A stretch of DNA of 64,000 nt from Flectonema sp. DT1601 (Eukaryota; Euglenozoa; Diplonemea; Diplonemida; Diplonemidae), in the NCBI GenBank assembly GCA_964019425.1, contig OZ025781.1, forward strand, positions 310,001 through 374,000. The letters are read 5' to 3'. Made by a program: the position numbers and the translations under genes. Of the stretch, positions 60,189 to 64,000 are shown one piece after another; position 1 is the first letter of the stretch, and every line of letters starts with the position of its first letter. The notes under the pieces are model-generated. The model was not told the DNA's origin and did not search any database. It worked only from the letters and a program-made list of their open reading frames with translations.

Positions 60189-61364
60189 TTATTTTTCTCG
60201 AAGTATGATTTTCGGATCGTAGGTTCTTTGAGCTCTCTCTTTGAGCATGTGAACGAGTTCTTCATGAGACCTATTCTTCTGTCCAATATTAACATAATTC
60301 TTAGCTAACGTGTCATAGTCTTTAATCATTAAGTAAAACCAAATTATAGCAAAGTCCCAATTACGGTTAGAAAACACAATGCAATCATGTTCAGCAAGTG
60401 ATTTTATGTTTGATGCAAACAACGAAGGCAATTCCGTGTAATGAGCCGAAGGATACAAATGATGAATAATATGATAGCCATCATTAAAACATCTGCTGTT
60501 ATAGGAACTGTTGATTATATTAATTGAATGGCCGTAATTCGTAGTAGGCTCGTCAGGATTGATAAAAGCGTGTTGTCCCCAATTACCTGCCATCATCCCA
60601 AGCCTCATAATCAACACTGGAGCTATCAGTACAAAGAATGTTGAAGTTGGTCTCGAACTAAAATGATAAATTGTAAACAACAACCATCCGATTTCTCCTG
60701 CGAAAAATCTCATTAAAAGTTTCGTATTCTTCCCAGCCATTAACTTGTACAAGTCCCGATGACAAAACAAGAAATTGAAAAAATAACAACACCAATGTCT
60801 GAATGAGTCTCTTTTATAAATCATTGTACTACTCAAGTCAGTAAAATAATTATTTTGAATGTGATGCATTCCAATATGGTGAACGTAGTATGTTTCTGGA
60901 GTCTCACCAAACAACGGTCCCAACACAGTGCTGTAGTACTGCCATACTATGTCTGACAATGCTCCGTTAAAAACAGGTTTATGAGCGAGTACGTGTAATC
61001 CTAATACATATGTATCCATGTGAGTAAACCACATGAAGAAATGAACAATCGCTAAAACATATATCATTGGGCTACTCTCATCTGCATAGTATAAAAACCA
61101 AACACACAACGGAAGGAATAGTAAAGACCAAACTAAAATATGTTTAAGTATCAAAGTATCTCTTCCTGGATCAACAAGAACTTTTCTAGCAGTAGGAAGT
61201 AGTACGTAGCGCTCAAATACTGACGGTAGTAAGTTAGGTATAAAATCAAGATGTGGTTCATATTTTTCCCATGCGCCGTATGAATGTTTTTCTCCGAGTG
61301 GGTCTATAATTGGATCGCTACCTGAAATAGAAAGTTTGGTCCTGCCACCGGTACTACTGTCCAT
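60189..61364 (-). CDS. Membrane fatty-acid desaturase-like protein
   Basis: A 391-residue di-iron membrane protein with all three histidine boxes: HVLAH (HxxxH), HHIGMHH (HxxxHH) and YHIIHHLYPSAHY (HxxHH). Four main hydrophobic helices pair around them. It lacks an N-terminal cytochrome b5 domain. The layout fits ER lipid desaturases or hydroxylases; substrate cannot be read from sequence. TTTTAATCCCCTAACAG lies about 30 nt before the ATG, and an A-tract directly precedes it. Confidence 0.85.
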   Translation of the reverse strand: MDSSTGGRTKLSISGSDPIIDPLGEKHSYGAWEKYEPHLDFIPNLLPSVFERYVLLPTARKVLVDPGRDTLILKHILVWSLLFLPLCVWFLYYADESSPMIYVLAIVHFFMWFTHMDTYVLGLHVLAHKPVFNGALSDIVWQYYSTVLGPLFGETPETYYVHHIGMHHIQNNYFTDLSSTMIYKRDSFRHWCCYFFNFLFCHRDLYKLMAGKNTKLLMRFFAGEIGWLLFTIYHFSSRPTSTFFVLIAPVLIMRLGMMAGNWGQHAFINPDEPTTNYGHSINIINSSYNSRCFNDGYHIIHHLYPSAHYTELPSLFASNIKSLAEHDCIVFSNRNWDFAIIWFYLMIKDYDTLAKNYVNIGQKNRSHEELVHMLKERAQRTYDPKIILREK

Positions 61365-62455
61365 TTTTTTTTTTCTTTTTTTAAAGGAAATTTTCTGTTA
61401 GGGGATTAAAATAAGTTTAACGAAAAATAATAAACCAAAAGCAAGCAACCTCACGCCATAGACAATAACAGGTGGCAGAACAGATACTCGGGTAGGGGTT
61501 TTTTTTACATTTTCGTTTTTGTTCTATCCTGTTAAACGTCTTTCTTCTTTTATTTCTTAATACTTTTTTTACTTTTTTTTTTCTTCTCACGATAAGCAGT
61601 GGTTCCTTGTGAGGTGTGTAGGAAGCTTCTGAGAATTTCCTTTTTTTTTTTTACTTTTACAGGTTGGGAGAAAAAAAAATTAAAAAAAAAAAAAAAAAAA
61701 CCGACTGCGCGCAGGAATCCACACAGTATCCTTTTCGGGTGATGTCTAAGCTACTATTTCGCTAGATACATCGATTAAGCATTATTTTAGGTGGGTTATA
61801 CAAGGGAAGCGTGTAGGGATGGAATACCCAACTTTCTGTTCTCTTTTTTTTTTATTTTTTATTGTTACTTTTTTTTTTTTTTTCTTCCAAATTGTATTTC
61901 CTCGACCTCTTAAAAATTTTGGGTAGACTCGTTCAAAGACAGGCGAAAACTCACTCCTCCTCACTATTTCCCTTTAAGCTTTAAAAGAAAATCGCAAAAA
62001 AATTGCGAAAATCTGCCCACTCAACTTCCCTTTTTACAAACAAACAAACAAAAAAAGTGGGGTAGGGACCTTTCTGCTTGCGAGCAAAAAACCTGTTGCC
62101 AAAGGAACATAAAACATGTCAAACCAACTCATTGTTGGGTGAAAACAATCGTTCCTTTTTCAAAAAGCATCGCCCACGTTGGCCTCACTCTTGTGCCGGC
62201 AACACGCATTGCAATCGACTGCTTTAGATTTACATTAACGGTAATGGTTTTTTCAGGTAGCTTCAACAGCAAGCAAAAGAAGAACAAAACAAGAATCGGG
62301 ATGGGGGAAATGAGTGACATGTGGGGAGAAACACGGAGAAATAAATAAAAACAAGAAGTAAACTACTATTCAACACTTCGTCTGTCCAATACAAAGATCG
62401 ACTTGTGACGTCAGCGTGATGCACTCGGTAGGCTGAGGCAGTAGAATCAACAGGC
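61365..62455. other. Intergenic, 1.1 kb, homopolymer-rich
   Basis: T and A runs (61641-61651, 61682-61700, 61870-61883) and 3'-flanking DNA of the SERCA gene. Frames on either strand are not convincing. Confidence 0.5.

Positions 62456-64000
<1,545 letters not shown>

Overview
The window comes from a gene-dense protist (unicellular eukaryote) nuclear genome. All 31 genes I can support read on the minus strand. They use the standard genetic code. Ribosomal protein L15, SERCA, mitochondrial intermediate peptidase, a MAM33/p32 pair, a MAPR haem protein and an ER-type desaturase mark it as eukaryotic. I read 13 short GT-AG introns (45 to about 170 nt, usually GTATG(T/A/C) donors) in 8 genes; the other genes look intronless. 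Intergenic DNA is full of poly(A) and poly(T) runs of 10-37 nt, which are nearly absent from coding sequence. A pyrimidine tract plus AG lies 1-40 nt before almost every start codon. With the one-strand layout this recalls Euglenozoa or dinoflagellates with polycistronic transcription and spliced-leader addition, but 5'-UTR cis introns are an alternative. No protein here fixes the lineage.

Layout, left to right. 1-1.7 kb: non-coding, with a structured GC island. 1.7-8.1 kb: acylated PDZ protein, small spliced membrane protein, ankyrin-glutaminase. 8.6-17.2 kb: four-exon FG-GAP membrane protein, Trl1-type tRNA ligase, Ser/Thr-rich surface protein, possible mitoribosomal protein, a 198-residue unknown. 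18.4-26.6 kb: MATE transporter, divergent kinesin-PH protein, zinc-motif membrane protein. 27.1-36.6 kb: tandem MAM33 pair, IRE/MAST-like AGC kinase, 999-residue EF-hand/cytoskeletal-type protein, tiny type I membrane protein. 37-41.5 kb: serine carboxypeptidase and three tandem RPL15 genes. 41.8-50.4 kb: mitochondrial intermediate peptidase, TraB-like protein, MAPR protein, and a CDP-alcohol phosphotransferase/cytidylyltransferase fusion. 51-64 kb: five little-known proteins, cystathionine gamma-lyase/synthase, fatty-acid desaturase and the 3' part of SERCA.

The genes do not form one pathway. Loose themes are mitochondria (MIP, MAM33 pair, possible mS35), ER lipid and membrane work (fusion protein, desaturase, MAPR, SERCA), the cytoskeleton or flagellum, and RNA processing. 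The most unusual item is the Kennedy-pathway fusion at 48764-50377. Its transferase half has kept the fold but lost two of the four signature aspartates, so it looks like a membrane-anchored cytidylyltransferase built on a pseudoenzyme. I saw no tRNA, rRNA, CRISPR, transposon or virus-derived element.
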